DNA of 64,000 nucleotides from Fusobacterium mortiferum ATCC 9817 (GCF_000158195.2 NZ_GL987987.1:128701-192700), one strand, 5' to 3'; positions 27,343 to 36,856 are shown, counted from the stretch's first letter. Notes: generated by a model from the sequence alone, not told the origin. Numbers and translations: made by a program.

Positions 27343-28668
27343 TTATTTTAATAATTCTTTTCCTTTATTTACATATTCATTCATAATATCTCTAGGAACC
27401 ATATTTCCACCAGTTGCCCAAGCTATATGAGTGATATTTTCTTTTTTGATATTGTGGGCTTTCAAATAACTCTCTCCAACCTTATCTTTTTCAATGAGTT
27501 CTATTCCCTTTACCCCAGCTAAAGCACTAGGCTCAAGGTAAATATTTTCTAAATCTGCCATTTGAGCTAGATATATATACATTTGCTCATCGCTTAAAGT
27601 ATAAGAACCAGATACAATATTTTCTACACATCTACCTACAAAACTAGATGCTCTACCTACGGCAAGTCCATCAGCAGCAGTTTTATTATCTATTCCAAAA
27701 TCTTGTACACAAACTTTATCGTGTAGCTTAGTAGCAAGTCCAAGAGTCATACAAGGAGAGTGAGTTGGCTCAGCAAAAAAGCAGTGGACACTATCTCCAA
27801 AAATAGATTTTAGACCAAACATAACTCCACCAGGACCTCCTCCTACTCCACAAGGAAGATAAACAAATAGAGGATTTTCCTTAGTGATTACTATATTTTT
27901 TTCCTCTAGCTGTTTTTTTAGACGAAGAGCAGCTACTGTATAACCTAAGAAAAGAGTTTTAGAATTTTCATCATCTATAAAATGACAATTTTTATCAAGA
28001 CTAGCTTGTTTACGTCCCTCTTCAACAGCCTTGCTATAATCCTCTTTATATTCAATAACATTGACACCTTTACTTCTAAGCATATCTTTTTTCCATTGTC
28101 TAGCATCTGCTGACATATGAACTGTTACTTTAAATCCTAGCTTAGCTCCCATTATTCCAATAGATAATCCAAGATTTCCAGTAGAACCAACTGCTATTGA
28201 GTATTGAGAAAAAATCTTTCTAAAATCTTCACTATCTAAAATCTCATAATTATCTGTAATCTTTAATTTTCCACTTTTGATAGCTACATCTTCAGCAAAT
28301 TTTAGTACTTCATAGATTCCCCCTCTAGCTTTTATTGAACCAGAGATAGGAAGATGACTATCACATTTTAAATATACTTCTCCCTCTACATCTAAAAGAT
28401 TTTTCATCTTATCAATTTTTACTAAAGGAGATTCAATTATTCCCTTACTTATTTTTGTTTCTGGAAAAACTTTTTCTATATATGAGGAAAATCTCTCAAG
28501 TCTTTCACTAGCATCAACTATCTCATCAAAAGAGATTACAGATTTTTTTAATACCTCTTCTGTTGATAGAAGATTTTCGTTTAACCAAAATACATCTTCT
28601 AAGTTACACATTTTTTCAATTATTGGAAACTCTTCTTTCCACTCTTTTATCTCTTTACCTAATACCAT
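27343..28668 (-). CDS. dsdA: D-serine ammonia-lyase (D-serine dehydratase)
   Basis: 441 aa PLP enzyme that turns D-serine into pyruvate and ammonia. The PLP lysine is in [14 protein letters not shown] near residue 110, and the glycine loop is [10 protein letters not shown] near 275. [15 protein letters not shown] is the fold II substrate loop. Length and motifs match DsdA rather than threonine dehydratase. Three start codons (GTG 28674, ATG 28671, ATG 28668) stand in a row; spacing from AGGTG favours 28668. The upstream XRE-cupin gene and two operator-like repeats suggest local control. Confidence 0.93.
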   Translation of the reverse strand: MVLGKEIKEWKEEFPIIEKMCNLEDVFWLNENLLSTEEVLKKSVISFDEIVDASERLERFSSYIEKVFPETKISKGIIESPLVKIDKMKNLLDVEGEVYLKCDSHLPISGSIKARGGIYEVLKFAEDVAIKSGKLKITDNYEILDSEDFRKIFSQYSIAVGSTGNLGLSIGIMGAKLGFKVTVHMSADARQWKKDMLRSKGVNVIEYKEDYSKAVEEGRKQASLDKNCHFIDDENSKTLFLGYTVAALRLKKQLEEKNIVITKENPLFVYLPCGVGGGPGGVMFGLKSIFGDSVHCFFAEPTHSPCMTLGLATKLHDKVCVQDFGIDNKTAADGLAVGRASSFVGRCVENIVSGSYTLSDEQMYIYLAQMADLENIYLEPSALAGVKGIELIEKDKVGESYLKAHNIKKENITHIAWATGGNMVPRDIMNEYVNKGKELLK

Positions 28669-28680
28669 CATCACACCTAC

Positions 28681-28718
28681 TTAATTATAAATTAATTTTA
28701 TTAATTATATATTAATTT
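28681..28718. promoter_or_regulatory. Tandem AT-rich operator-like repeats before dsdA
   Basis: Two 18-base copies, TTAATTATAAATTAATTT (28681-28698) and TTAATTATATATTAATTT (28701-28718), differ at one base and are exactly 20 bases apart, two helical turns. Each is nearly palindromic and each contains a -10-like TATAAT on the minus strand. They lie 12 bases upstream of dsdA. A binding site for the XRE-cupin protein is the obvious guess. Confidence 0.5.
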
Positions 28719-28757
28719 AAAATTACTAAAATGTCAATACTGAAAATAATTTAAGAA

Positions 28758-29321
28758 TTAAAAACTAGGTGGATTGATAGCAAAGATAACTTTTACTTCA
28801 TCTTTCTCTTCATTTATCCATCTATGTTCAGTAAGAGCAGGAATTCTAATACTATCTCCCTCATTTAAAATATACTCTCTACTTCCAATTGCTATTTTAA
28901 CTTTCCCTTTTAAGATAAAAGCTACCTCTTCTCCCGAATGACTCTGTCCTATCTCTTCAGTGAAAGAGTAACTAGGGATATTCATCATACAAAATTCAAT
29001 ACTTCCTTTAGTATCAGGAGTTAAGAGCTCATATCTCACTTCATTATTTTCTGGAAGTCCAATAGATTTTCTACTATTAGCTCTGACTACTAACTCTTCA
29101 TTATTTTCCTCTTTGAAAAACATAAATAGAGGGACATCTAAAGCTTTTGATATAGCTCTAAGAGTAGCAATAGATGGATTAACTAAATCTCTTTCTATCT
29201 GACTTAACATAGAAGATGTCATTCCAATTTTTTCAGATAACTCTTTTATTGTAAGTTTTTTATTTAATCTATAGTTTTGAATTTTTTTTCCTAAACCTAA
29301 ATCTAAGATATCGTTCTTCAT
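28758..29321 (-). CDS. XRE-cupin transcriptional regulator
   Basis: 187 aa. An N-terminal helix-turn-helix (residues 10-65; KLTIKELSEKIGMTSSMLSQ) is joined to a C-terminal cupin (about 110-185) with HSGEEVAFILKGKVKI and PALTEHRW. The cupin usually binds a small effector. It lies upstream of dsdA on the same strand, so it probably controls D-serine breakdown, with D-serine or another amino acid as effector (inference). ATG at 29321 follows AAAGGA; a start at 29405 would begin inside a terminator-like hairpin and is rejected. Confidence 0.88.
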   Translation of the reverse strand: MKNDILDLGLGKKIQNYRLNKKLTIKELSEKIGMTSSMLSQIERDLVNPSIATLRAISKALDVPLFMFFKEENNEELVVRANSRKSIGLPENNEVRYELLTPDTKGSIEFCMMNIPSYSFTEEIGQSHSGEEVAFILKGKVKIAIGSREYILNEGDSIRIPALTEHRWINEEKDEVKVIFAINPPSF

Positions 29322-29385
29322 AAAATTTCCTTTCAATAAATATTTTAATTTTATTATATCATCTTTGAAAAAAAATACAAAAAAT

Positions 29386-29416
29386 AAAAATAGCAGAATT
29401 TTCATCTGCTATTTTT
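29386..29416 (-). terminator. Hairpin with U-tract in the XRE-cupin leader
   Basis: AAAAATAGCAGA (29386-29397) pairs perfectly with TCTGCTATTTTT (29405-29416). Minus-strand T-runs follow. It sits 65 bases before the regulator's start, downstream of the predicted promoter, so it looks like a leader attenuator. A terminator of a lost gene is the alternative. Confidence 0.6.
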
Positions 29417-29452
29417 ACTCTATATAAAATATTTTGGGGAAAGATTTATTAT

Positions 29453-29481
29453 GTATTAATGATACCATATGATTATGACAA
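29453..29481 (-). promoter_or_regulatory. Predicted promoter of the XRE-cupin/dsdA unit
   Basis: On the minus strand TTGTCA (29481-29476), 17 bases, TAATAC (29458-29453). The transcript would begin near 29446 and run into the hairpin at 29416-29386. Confidence 0.4.
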
Positions 29482-29608
29482 AAATATTACAAAGATAAAA
29501 AATTATTGACTAATAAAAATTAATTGATTTAATCTATTATTTGTTCTTTTTTTATGATAAAATTAAATAAAAAAATGCTTTGTAAATCCAATTATTTTAG
29601 GAGGAGAG

Positions 29609-31336
29609 ATGTTTAAATATTTTAAACCTTATATCCCAAGAGGAATAATAGCAGCCCTCTTTAAGATGGGAGAGTCCTTTGCAGATTTGACACTTCCACT
29701 TATAATGGCTAAGGTAATAGATATTGGGGTTTCTAATAAAGATTTTGAATATATTCTTTCTATGGGAGGAAAGATGATTTTAGTAGCTGGAGCTGGATAT
29801 CTTTCAGCTATTTTGTCTAATTATTTTTCATCTAGAACCTCTCAAGAGTTTGGAGCAAATTTAAGAGAAAGTATATTTACAAAGATTCAGCACTTTACAT
29901 TTAACCAACTGAATAAATTTTCACAAGCCTCTTTGATAACGAGAATAACCAAAGATGTAGACCAAGTTACTAATATGTTTTTGATGTGTATAAGAATGGT
30001 GTTGAGAGGGCTTACTACGGGAATAGGAGCAGTAATTATGGCTATAATTATCAATCCAACACTTTCTATTATTTTTATAATAATAACACCGCTTATAATC
30101 TATTCAACTCTTTACTATATGAAAAAATCTTTTGGGCTTTTTGATTTGGTACAAAAAAAATTAGATAATTTGACATTGATACTTAGAGAAAATTTATCAG
30201 GAATTAGAGTAGTGAGAGCTCTTTCTAAAGAAAAGATAGAAGAGAGTAGATTTGACAAAAAAAATGATGAATTGAAAGAACAAAGTATAAAAGCTGAGAG
30301 TCTTATGATAAGTAAGCTTCCTTTTATAACATTGATTATGAATTTAGGTGTAGTAGCAGTGCTTTGGTTTGGTGGAATAAATGTACACTATGGAAATATG
30401 CACTTAGGAGAGATAGTTGCCTTTATCAATTATCTCAATATGATACTATTTGCAATGAATGCTCTTTCATTTTTATTTACTCTTTATAGTAAAACTAGTA
30501 TCTCATATAAAAGAATAAAGGAGATAGTAGGAGAAAATATAGAGGTAGTAGAGCAGGAGGAATTTGAAAAAAATCTCTCAGATAATATTTTAGAATTTAA
30601 TCATGTGTATTTTTCCTATGATAAAAGTGATAGATATGTACTAGAGGATATAGATTTTAAAATTAAAAGAGGTGAGAGTATAGGAGTAATAGGTGGAATT
30701 GGTTCTGGAAAATCTACACTGGTTTCTCTTATCCCAAGATTTTTTGATGTGGTAAAGGGAGAGATAAAAATTGATGGAGTAAATATTAAGAGATATCAAG
30801 AGAGTGAACTAAGAGGAAAGATTGGACTAGTTTTGCAAAAAGCTTTTCTTTTTTCTCAAAGTATAAGAGAGAATATAATGTGGGGTAATCAATATGCTAC
30901 TCAAGAAGATATAGAGTTAGTAGCACATATCTCACAAGGAAAAGAGTTTATAGAAAAATTTCCAGAAAAATATGAAACGGAATTGATTAAGGGTGGGAAT
31001 AATCTTTCTGGAGGACAAAAACAGAGAGTTTCCATTGCAAGAACACTACTAAAACAACCAGAGATACTCATTTTTGATGATAGTTTTAGTGCATTAGATT
31101 TTATTACTGAGCATAAGCTAAAAGAGGAATTAAAAACCTATATGAAAACAGTTACAACTATAACTATATCTCCTAAAATATCCTCTCTTATTAAGATGGA
31201 TAGAATAATAGTGATGGATAATGGAAAGATAGCAGGATTCGATACCCATGAAAATCTTATAAAAAATTGTAGTGTATATAGAGAGATTTGTGAATCACAA
31301 GAGATATGTACAACAGAGGTGTGTAACTATGAATAA
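29609..31336 (+). CDS. ABC exporter half-transporter with degenerate ATP site (subunit 1)
   Basis: 575 aa: six helices (about 1-310) and an ATPase domain. Walker A is GGIGSGKST and the signature LSGGQKQRVSIARTLL. In Walker B, LIFDDSFSALD has D where the catalytic E normally is. The switch region reads TTITISPKISSL, so the usual histidine is missing. This is the pattern of the non-catalytic subunit in heterodimeric exporters such as BmrCD or TM287/288. The next gene overlaps by 8 bases and has the intact motifs. The substrate is probably a drug or lipid-like compound. Confidence 0.9.
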   Translation: MFKYFKPYIPRGIIAALFKMGESFADLTLPLIMAKVIDIGVSNKDFEYILSMGGKMILVAGAGYLSAILSNYFSSRTSQEFGANLRESIFTKIQHFTFNQLNKFSQASLITRITKDVDQVTNMFLMCIRMVLRGLTTGIGAVIMAIIINPTLSIIFIIITPLIIYSTLYYMKKSFGLFDLVQKKLDNLTLILRENLSGIRVVRALSKEKIEESRFDKKNDELKEQSIKAESLMISKLPFITLIMNLGVVAVLWFGGINVHYGNMHLGEIVAFINYLNMILFAMNALSFLFTLYSKTSISYKRIKEIVGENIEVVEQEEFEKNLSDNILEFNHVYFSYDKSDRYVLEDIDFKIKRGESIGVIGGIGSGKSTLVSLIPRFFDVVKGEIKIDGVNIKRYQESELRGKIGLVLQKAFLFSQSIRENIMWGNQYATQEDIELVAHISQGKEFIEKFPEKYETELIKGGNNLSGGQKQRVSIARTLLKQPEILIFDDSFSALDFITEHKLKEELKTYMKTVTTITISPKISSLIKMDRIIVMDNGKIAGFDTHENLIKNCSVYREICESQEICTTEVCNYE

Positions 31337-33065
31337 GAGTATATTAAAGAAATTGACTCCATATCTTTACCAGTATAGATATAAATTTTTATTTTTAATA
31401 TTCTTAGCCATAATAGGAAATATTTTGACTTTGATAGGACCATATCTAGTGGGGAAAGCTGTCAATGTTATCCATATAGATATGAGCAAGGAAAACTTTA
31501 TATATTTAGCTGGGATATCAGTGGCTTTACTTTTTACATATATCTCTGGAGCATTTCTCTCTTTAATACAGAATATCAAAATGAATAAGATATCTCAAGA
31601 GATAGTAAATGTGATGAGAAAAAATGCCTTTAATAAGATACATAAGTTTCCACTTAAAGTATTTAATAGTATGGCACAGGGAAATATTTTAACTATTCTT
31701 ATAAATGATATAGATAATATCAGTAGTTCTTTATCTCAAATAGGAACAAGAATAGTAGTAAATATCTTAACTATATCTACAGCTCTAGGAATTATGATAT
31801 ACATAAGTCCATCTCTTACAATAATACAACTAGCTCTTGTATCTGTTACTGGATTATTTTTAAAAGGGATAACTAAGAAAAGCAAGGAGAAAAGAAGAGT
31901 TCAACAGAGATATTTAGGGAAATTAAATAGTTATGTAGATGAGATACTCACAGGACAAGCAGAGGTAAAATCATTTTCCTATGAAGAAAGAGCTATTGAA
32001 AAATTTAAAAAGCTCAATGATGATTATCGTGAAACTGCTATAAAAACTCTATTTTTTTCAGGATTTAATTTTCCAACTTTGAACTTTATAAATAATATAG
32101 GGTACTCTTTGATAATTTTTACAGGAGCTATATTTATGTTAAAGGGAAAAATTAATTTAGGGGAACTATCTAGTTTTATTATTTATTCCAAACTTTTTAA
32201 TAGACCTATTGCAAGTATATCAGAAGCATATAATATTATCCAAGCTGTTATAGTTAGTTCAGAGAGATTTTTTTCTTTTATGGAATTAGAAGAGGATAGT
32301 ATAGGTGGAGAAAAGGAATTAATTCCAGAAAAAATAAGAGGAGAGATAGAATTTAGAGATGTAAATTTCTCATATGATGATGAGGTAAGTGTATTAAAAA
32401 ATCTTTCTTTTAAAGCGGGAGCTGGAAAAGTTGTAGCAATAGTTGGACCAACTGGTGGAGGAAAAACTACAATAGTAAATCTACTTATGAAATTTTATGA
32501 TATATCTTCAGGAGAGATACTTCTTGATGGAATCAATATTGATGAATATAAAAAATCTGATATAAGAAAATTATTTGGAATGGTTTTACAAGATAGTTGG
32601 CTATTTACAGGGACAATTGAGGAAAATATTAGATATGGAAATGAAAATATTACCCATGAAGATATAATAAATAGTGCAAAGCTTGCTTGTGCTCATGATT
32701 TTATTAGTAAATTACCTATGGGATATGATACAATAATAAGTGAAGATAACATGGTATTATCTCAGGGGCAAAAACAACTTATTACTATTGCTAGAATAAT
32801 TGCATCGAATCCTAAATTTTTAATTTTAGACGAGGCTACAAGTGGAGTAGATACTAGAACAGAATTAAGATTGCAAAAAGCTATTTCCAATATAACTAAA
32901 AATAGAACAAGTTTTGTAATTGCTCATAGACTTTCTACCATAAAAAACGCAGATTTAATATTAGTATTGAAAGATGGAGCTATAATTGAGAAAGGTACTC
33001 ATAAAGAGTTGATGGAGCTAGGGGGATTCTATCAAACTATGTACAATACTCAATATGCTTTATAG
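31329..33065 (+). CDS. ABC exporter half-transporter with consensus ATPase (subunit 2)
   Basis: 578 aa: six helices and an ATPase domain with GPTGGGKTT, LSQGQKQLITIARII, FLILDEATSGVDTRTE and VIAHRLSTI. The catalytic E and the H are both present. It therefore supplies the active residues of the heterodimer with the preceding gene. The ATG at 31329 lies inside the end of subunit 1 after AGAGGTG; a more upstream in-frame start (31272) has no ribosome site. Inner-membrane exporter; substrate unknown. Confidence 0.92.
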   Translation: MNKSILKKLTPYLYQYRYKFLFLIFLAIIGNILTLIGPYLVGKAVNVIHIDMSKENFIYLAGISVALLFTYISGAFLSLIQNIKMNKISQEIVNVMRKNAFNKIHKFPLKVFNSMAQGNILTILINDIDNISSSLSQIGTRIVVNILTISTALGIMIYISPSLTIIQLALVSVTGLFLKGITKKSKEKRRVQQRYLGKLNSYVDEILTGQAEVKSFSYEERAIEKFKKLNDDYRETAIKTLFFSGFNFPTLNFINNIGYSLIIFTGAIFMLKGKINLGELSSFIIYSKLFNRPIASISEAYNIIQAVIVSSERFFSFMELEEDSIGGEKELIPEKIRGEIEFRDVNFSYDDEVSVLKNLSFKAGAGKVVAIVGPTGGGKTTIVNLLMKFYDISSGEILLDGINIDEYKKSDIRKLFGMVLQDSWLFTGTIEENIRYGNENITHEDIINSAKLACAHDFISKLPMGYDTIISEDNMVLSQGQKQLITIARIIASNPKFLILDEATSGVDTRTELRLQKAISNITKNRTSFVIAHRLSTIKNADLILVLKDGAIIEKGTHKELMELGGFYQTMYNTQYAL

Positions 33066-33076
33066 GGGGGATTTTT

Positions 33077-33547
33077 TTGTTACTAAAAAAAATAAATATT
33101 TATAATCCTTTAACTAGAAAAGGATTTACACAGGATGTTTCATTGATAATGGAACCAGCTATCGAAGCTATGTATTTGGAATTAAAAAATAATCATGAAG
33201 CTCTGTTCAAACATAAGGAACTATTATCTTTAAGTCCTGTGGGAATGAAAAATTTTAGCATGGAGATAACAGGATATGAGGGAACAGCTCTTTATAAAAT
33301 TTTTCATGAAGAGGATTTGGTAGTATTAGGGGAAGTATTTACTAATGATGAGGAAGTAAAGAAATTTTCTCAAGATTTAGCACCTGAATTGGCAGAAGCT
33401 TATAGTAATATACCAGCAGCTCCTGTATCTACTATAATTTTTGCTAGAGATTTCTATAAAATTAATAGAATTATGCAAGAAACAGTATTTTCTTTTTGTA
33501 GATTATTAGGTTTTTCTGCTGTGAGAGTTTTAGCAGACCATAAATAA
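33077..33547 (+). CDS. Hypothetical protein after the ABC exporter
   Basis: 156 aa, not recognised. It has no signal peptide, membrane helix or cysteine-pair motif. The sequence is a mixed alpha/beta type with an acidic middle (GEVFTNDEEVKKFSQDL). It starts with TTG after AGGGGGG, 11 bases after subunit 2, so it is likely the third gene of the exporter operon. Good coding character and the strong ribosome site argue that it is real. Confidence 0.65.
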   Translation: MLLKKINIYNPLTRKGFTQDVSLIMEPAIEAMYLELKNNHEALFKHKELLSLSPVGMKNFSMEITGYEGTALYKIFHEEDLVVLGEVFTNDEEVKKFSQDLAPELAEAYSNIPAAPVSTIIFARDFYKINRIMQETVFSFCRLLGFSAVRVLADHK

Positions 33548-33557
33548 AAATTAAAAT

Positions 33558-33834
33558 AATTTAAGAATGACTTTCGTTCAAAGAATAAAGAGCAAGTATG
33601 GCTTCCAAAATTCTAAGAGCTTTAGCTCTCTAAGAATTTTGAGACACAGAAAGCAAAGCTTTCAGTGTTTCCTTAATGTAACACAGAAAATAAATTTCTG
33701 TGTCTCAATAGTAGTAGTCGTTAAAACTCCTCTACTATTGGAAAACTCGTTTCACTCAAACAGTTGTGTTTTTTAGCGTTTGCTTTCGCTGACTTGCTCT
33801 ATTTATTCTCTTCAATCTTCATCATTCTTAAATT
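33558..33834. repeat. Multi-branched palindromic element
   Basis: An outer 13-bp perfect pair, AATTTAAGAATGA (33558-33570) with 33822-33834, and a second pair, AGAATAAAGAGCAAGT (33582-33597) with 33792-33809, enclose several hairpins. Examples are CAAAATTCTAAGAGC with GCTCTCTAAGAATTTTG, GAGACACAGAAA (33641-33652) with 33695-33706, and ATAGTAG with CTACTAT. GATTTCAATTTAA just outside (33843-33855) is also in the element at 7109-7458. It fills the gap between convergent genes. Small open frames inside are chance. Likely a mobile or structured non-coding repeat. Confidence 0.7.
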
Positions 33835-33878
33835 TTATTTTTGATTTCAATTTAAAAATTTGTAAGAAATTTTTATTT

Positions 33879-34820
33879 TTAAGCTTTAATAATATTTCTT
33901 TTTACAAAAATCATCATTTTAATAAATATTCCAGTTATTAGTATAGTTGCTAAAGTAGCAGCTACACAAGCAAATGTGTACCAAAATTCTCCCTTACCTA
34001 AATCAAAAGCTTTAATGTAGTTAGAATATTTTAATATAGCTGTTGAACTAATAGCTAATGGGAAAGTAAATGAAGCATATACTGGAGTAAAACTGATTTT
34101 AAATATTCTAAACATAGCTATATATATAAGTGCTGTCATAAATAATCCCAATGGGAAAAGAAAATTAATTATAACTGGATTAGGGTTACTAAAAGCTACT
34201 AAGTATCCAGCTAAACAAAGATTAGGTGGAGCAGCCATAATAGCAAATGTTGGTAATCTAGTATCATCTATTCTTTCAACAAAGATTATTCTATAAAGCA
34301 TCATTGGTAGCATTATGATATAGAAGATAAATCCTATGTAGAAAAGTGCATGTGATAGATGAGGCATTCCCATTAGTGTAGAATCAACACAAGCTACAAC
34401 TATTCCAATAGGAGGAACAAACCAACTAGGTACCATATGGTGTATATCCCAAGAATTAAATCTATGATAGATAAAAGATACTGCGAAGATAAAATGTAAT
34501 ACTATACATAAAAGCCATAATCCTTTACCTAAAGTAGCAGAGAATCCATATAGGATAACAGAAAAATTCATAAGTGCCATATCTAATGTAGGAATAAAAC
34601 TTCCTAATGTTGGGTGTTTTAATTCCTCTTTAAAAACTTCAAAATGTAAAATATTTTTTATAATAATAGGTAACAATAACATAAGAGATATAAAATTACC
34701 AACATATAGAAAAATAGGTGATAAAATAACTGCTAATACTCCACTTACTCCAGATACTCCAAGAGCTAGTCCTGTAAATGCAACTGGTAAAGATTTGAAA
34801 AGCTCTTTAAAAGATTTCAT
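33879..34820 (-). CDS. TDT family transporter (TehA/SLAC1-like)
   Basis: 313 aa with about ten membrane helices. The opening LPVAFTGLALGVSGVSGVL is typical of the tellurite-resistance/dicarboxylate transporter family, whose members include TehA, the malate transporter Mae1 and plant SLAC1 anion channels. The pore phenylalanine of TehA was not located with certainty. AAAGGAG precedes the ATG. The substrate may be a dicarboxylate or other anion. Confidence 0.87.
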   Translation of the reverse strand: MKSFKELFKSLPVAFTGLALGVSGVSGVLAVILSPIFLYVGNFISLMLLLPIIIKNILHFEVFKEELKHPTLGSFIPTLDMALMNFSVILYGFSATLGKGLWLLCIVLHFIFAVSFIYHRFNSWDIHHMVPSWFVPPIGIVVACVDSTLMGMPHLSHALFYIGFIFYIIMLPMMLYRIIFVERIDDTRLPTFAIMAAPPNLCLAGYLVAFSNPNPVIINFLFPLGLFMTALIYIAMFRIFKISFTPVYASFTFPLAISSTAILKYSNYIKAFDLGKGEFWYTFACVAATLATILITGIFIKMMIFVKRNIIKA

Positions 34821-34991
34821 ATTTATCCTCTCCTTTATAATAAATATATAAATAACTATTCTTGTTTACAAAATAATTATAATATTTTTTTATATAAAAG
34901 TCCAGATAAATATTAGTAAAATTTATAATTCTTTATTTTGTAATAATAAAAAATTATTATAGATAAAAGGAGAAATATTTTAATATAATAA

Positions 34992-35039
34992 AAATCAAGA
35001 ATAATTTTAACTTTAAAGAATAAAAATCATTCTTGATTT
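34992..35039 (-). terminator. Terminator of the RNase H/YwaF-like operon
   Basis: AAATCAAGAAT (34992-35002) pairs with ATTCTTGATTT (35029-35039). On the minus strand T-rich sequence follows. It lies about 47 bases after the membrane protein stop. Confidence 0.65.
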
Positions 35040-35085
35040 ATTTTAGTTTATTATAAATATTTAAATTGTAATAATTTTTTTCTCT

Positions 35086-35775
35086 TTAATAAAACTTAGA
35101 TTTTCCAAATTTTACAGCTCTACTTTTAAAAGGAAAATAGATAAGGTAAGTGAGGATAATATATATTAATTCTACTACAACAATATAATAAGGCCATTCT
35201 CCGAAATAATTTATAGGAGATGAAAAATCAGGGACTCTATTGACATATAGATAATTAGTACCTAAAGAATCATTTAGAAAATATACTCCTAAACATATTA
35301 AGTTGATTACGAAAAATGCTATAAAATATCCCCAAAGTGTTGGACGAAATTTAAAAAAGATATAAGCATAAACTACAGCAAATAATATATAGAAATGAGT
35401 TGTAAAAAAACTCAAAGTCATAAAATTAGGGAAAGAATACTTTACATCAGGAGTAGCAATAGCAAAAATAGCTCCTAAGCTCCAATAAAAACATAGTTGA
35501 AATAGTGTCTTTGAACCACTTAACATCATTATAATAACAAATATTAAAGTGATATTACATAGATGAAGTGGTAAAAGCTGAAAAATCTCTTCATTATTGT
35601 AGAGATGTCTGTATGTTAATTCAGCTAATTTTAAAATAAAAATAGTTATTGCTGAGATCTTTGCAAAATATCTTTTATTGAAGAAATTAGCTATGAATAG
35701 TAAAAAAGTAAAAAATAAAATATTAGAAATAATTAAAATAAAATGTTCATTACTAAAAAGTTTAAAAGTTTCCAT
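35086..35775 (-). CDS. YwaF-like (TIGR02206) membrane protein
   Basis: 229 aa with about seven membrane helices. QLLPLHLCNITLI near residue 68 is the family hallmark, and the WSLGAIFAIATPDV stretch also fits the TIGR02206/TMEM164-like group. Function unknown. It follows the RNase H gene by 11 bases with AAGGAG before the ATG. Confidence 0.8.
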   Translation of the reverse strand: METFKLFSNEHFILIISNILFFTFLLFIANFFNKRYFAKISAITIFILKLAELTYRHLYNNEEIFQLLPLHLCNITLIFVIIMMLSGSKTLFQLCFYWSLGAIFAIATPDVKYSFPNFMTLSFFTTHFYILFAVVYAYIFFKFRPTLWGYFIAFFVINLICLGVYFLNDSLGTNYLYVNRVPDFSSPINYFGEWPYYIVVVELIYIILTYLIYFPFKSRAVKFGKSKFY

Positions 35776-35786
35776 AGTCCCACTCC

Positions 35787-36407
35787 TTATTTATGAAATC
35801 CTAAATCAGCTGGATTATAATCTCCAGATACATATTCTACACTTCCGCCAGAAAGTTCAAATTTTTTTCTAGCCTCCACCACTTTTAAAATTAATTCAAT
35901 AGTTTCAGAAGGGAGATTATCTTTTTTGAAAATCCCTTTAGACCAAAAATATAGAACTAAGTTACTATCCCCATAAATATGTTTATAATTTCCTTTAGTA
36001 GCAATATCAATAGCTAATAAAAGTCCAAGTAACTCTCCAAAATTATTTGTTTTTTCCTTTCCTAAGTGAATATTTCCAAATTCATTTGGAATATAACCAT
36101 AGGAATTAAAGTGAGTAAGAGAGTTTCCTTTCTCATCAGTAATTCTGGTTTCAACTCCTATTCCTCTACCAGTTCCTGCATCAAAATATATTCCCATTGG
36201 AAGATTTTCTTGAATTTCCTTTTTTATCTCAGCTTTTTTTTCATAGTTAGCCCCTGCACCTAGCCAAGTTTCACACTCTTTTCTTGTGGGAAATGATTTA
36301 TATCTAGCTTTTTTTCCGTTGACTAAAGTTTTACATTCGTCCCAAGTTTCTACAATACCAGAAATATTTTCTTTTTCTAAAAAGTATGCATAAAATTTTT
36401 TTGCCAC
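35787..36407 (-). CDS. Ribonuclease H with viroplasmin-like N-terminal domain
   Basis: 206 aa. Residues 3-48 form the RNA/DNA-hybrid binding viroplasmin domain (KFYAYFLEK...SFPTRKECETWLG). The RNase H domain follows, with D in YFDAGTG, E in NNFGELLGLLLA, D in IYGDSN and D in GDYNPAD. It removes RNA from hybrids such as primers. GGAGG sits 6 bases before a GTG at 36407, chosen over a TTG at 36422 that overlaps that site. Confidence 0.9.
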   Translation of the reverse strand: MAKKFYAYFLEKENISGIVETWDECKTLVNGKKARYKSFPTRKECETWLGAGANYEKKAEIKKEIQENLPMGIYFDAGTGRGIGVETRITDEKGNSLTHFNSYGYIPNEFGNIHLGKEKTNNFGELLGLLLAIDIATKGNYKHIYGDSNLVLYFWSKGIFKKDNLPSETIELILKVVEARKKFELSGGSVEYVSGDYNPADLGFHK

Positions 36408-36495
36408 AATTTTCCTCCACAAATTCCTTTATAGAGATATATTACCTCATAAAATAAAAATTTACAAATGTTTTTAAAATATATTCAAAAAATAG

Positions 36496-36524
36496 TTGCA
36501 CAATTATAAGAATTATGGTAAAAT
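36496..36524 (+). promoter_or_regulatory. Predicted rpmE promoter
   Basis: TTGCAC (36496-36501), 17 bases, TAAAAT (36519-36524), 41 bases before rpmE. Confidence 0.55.
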
Positions 36525-36565
36525 AATTCCGATATTAAGAAAAATTTTTGTAGGAAGGTGAAAAT

Positions 36566-36778
36566 ATGAAAAACGGAATTCATCCACAATATAATGTTGT
36601 AACTGTTGAGTGTACTTGTGGAGAAAAATTTGAAACAAGATCAACATATGCTAAAGGAAGCGAACTTAAAGTAGCTGTATGTTCAAAATGCCACCCATTC
36701 TATACTGGAAAGGCTAAATTCATCGATGCTGCTGGAAGAGTTGACAAATTCAACAAAAAATATAGCATTAACAAATAG
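36566..36778 (+). CDS. rpmE: 50S ribosomal protein L31, zinc-binding form
   Basis: 70 aa. The cysteine pairs C-x-C (VECTCGEKF) and C-x2-C ([12 protein letters not shown]) mark the zinc-binding (C+) type of L31. HPFYTGK is invariant in the family. It has its own promoter and terminator. Confidence 0.97.
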   Translation: MKNGIHPQYNVVTVECTCGEKFETRSTYAKGSELKVAVCSKCHPFYTGKAKFIDAAGRVDKFNKKYSINK

Positions 36779-36801
36779 TAGAAATATTATAAAAAAAGAA
36801 A

Positions 36802-36832
36802 AGCAGGAGGAGAGAATCCTCCTGCTTTTTTA
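36802..36832 (+). terminator. Terminator of rpmE
   Basis: AGCAGGAGGA (36802-36811) pairs with TCCTCCTGCT (36817-36826), then T. Confidence 0.92.
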
Positions 36833-36856
36833 AAAATAAAAAATAGGGAGAAGTTC

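Noticed and set aside
33567-33776. 69-residue plus-strand protein
   Set aside because: Lies wholly in the multi-branched palindrome; no ribosome site and a composition unlike a protein.
33558-33834. CRISPR array
   Set aside because: Repeats are inverted pairs of different sequence, not regularly spaced direct repeats. No array was found anywhere in the window.
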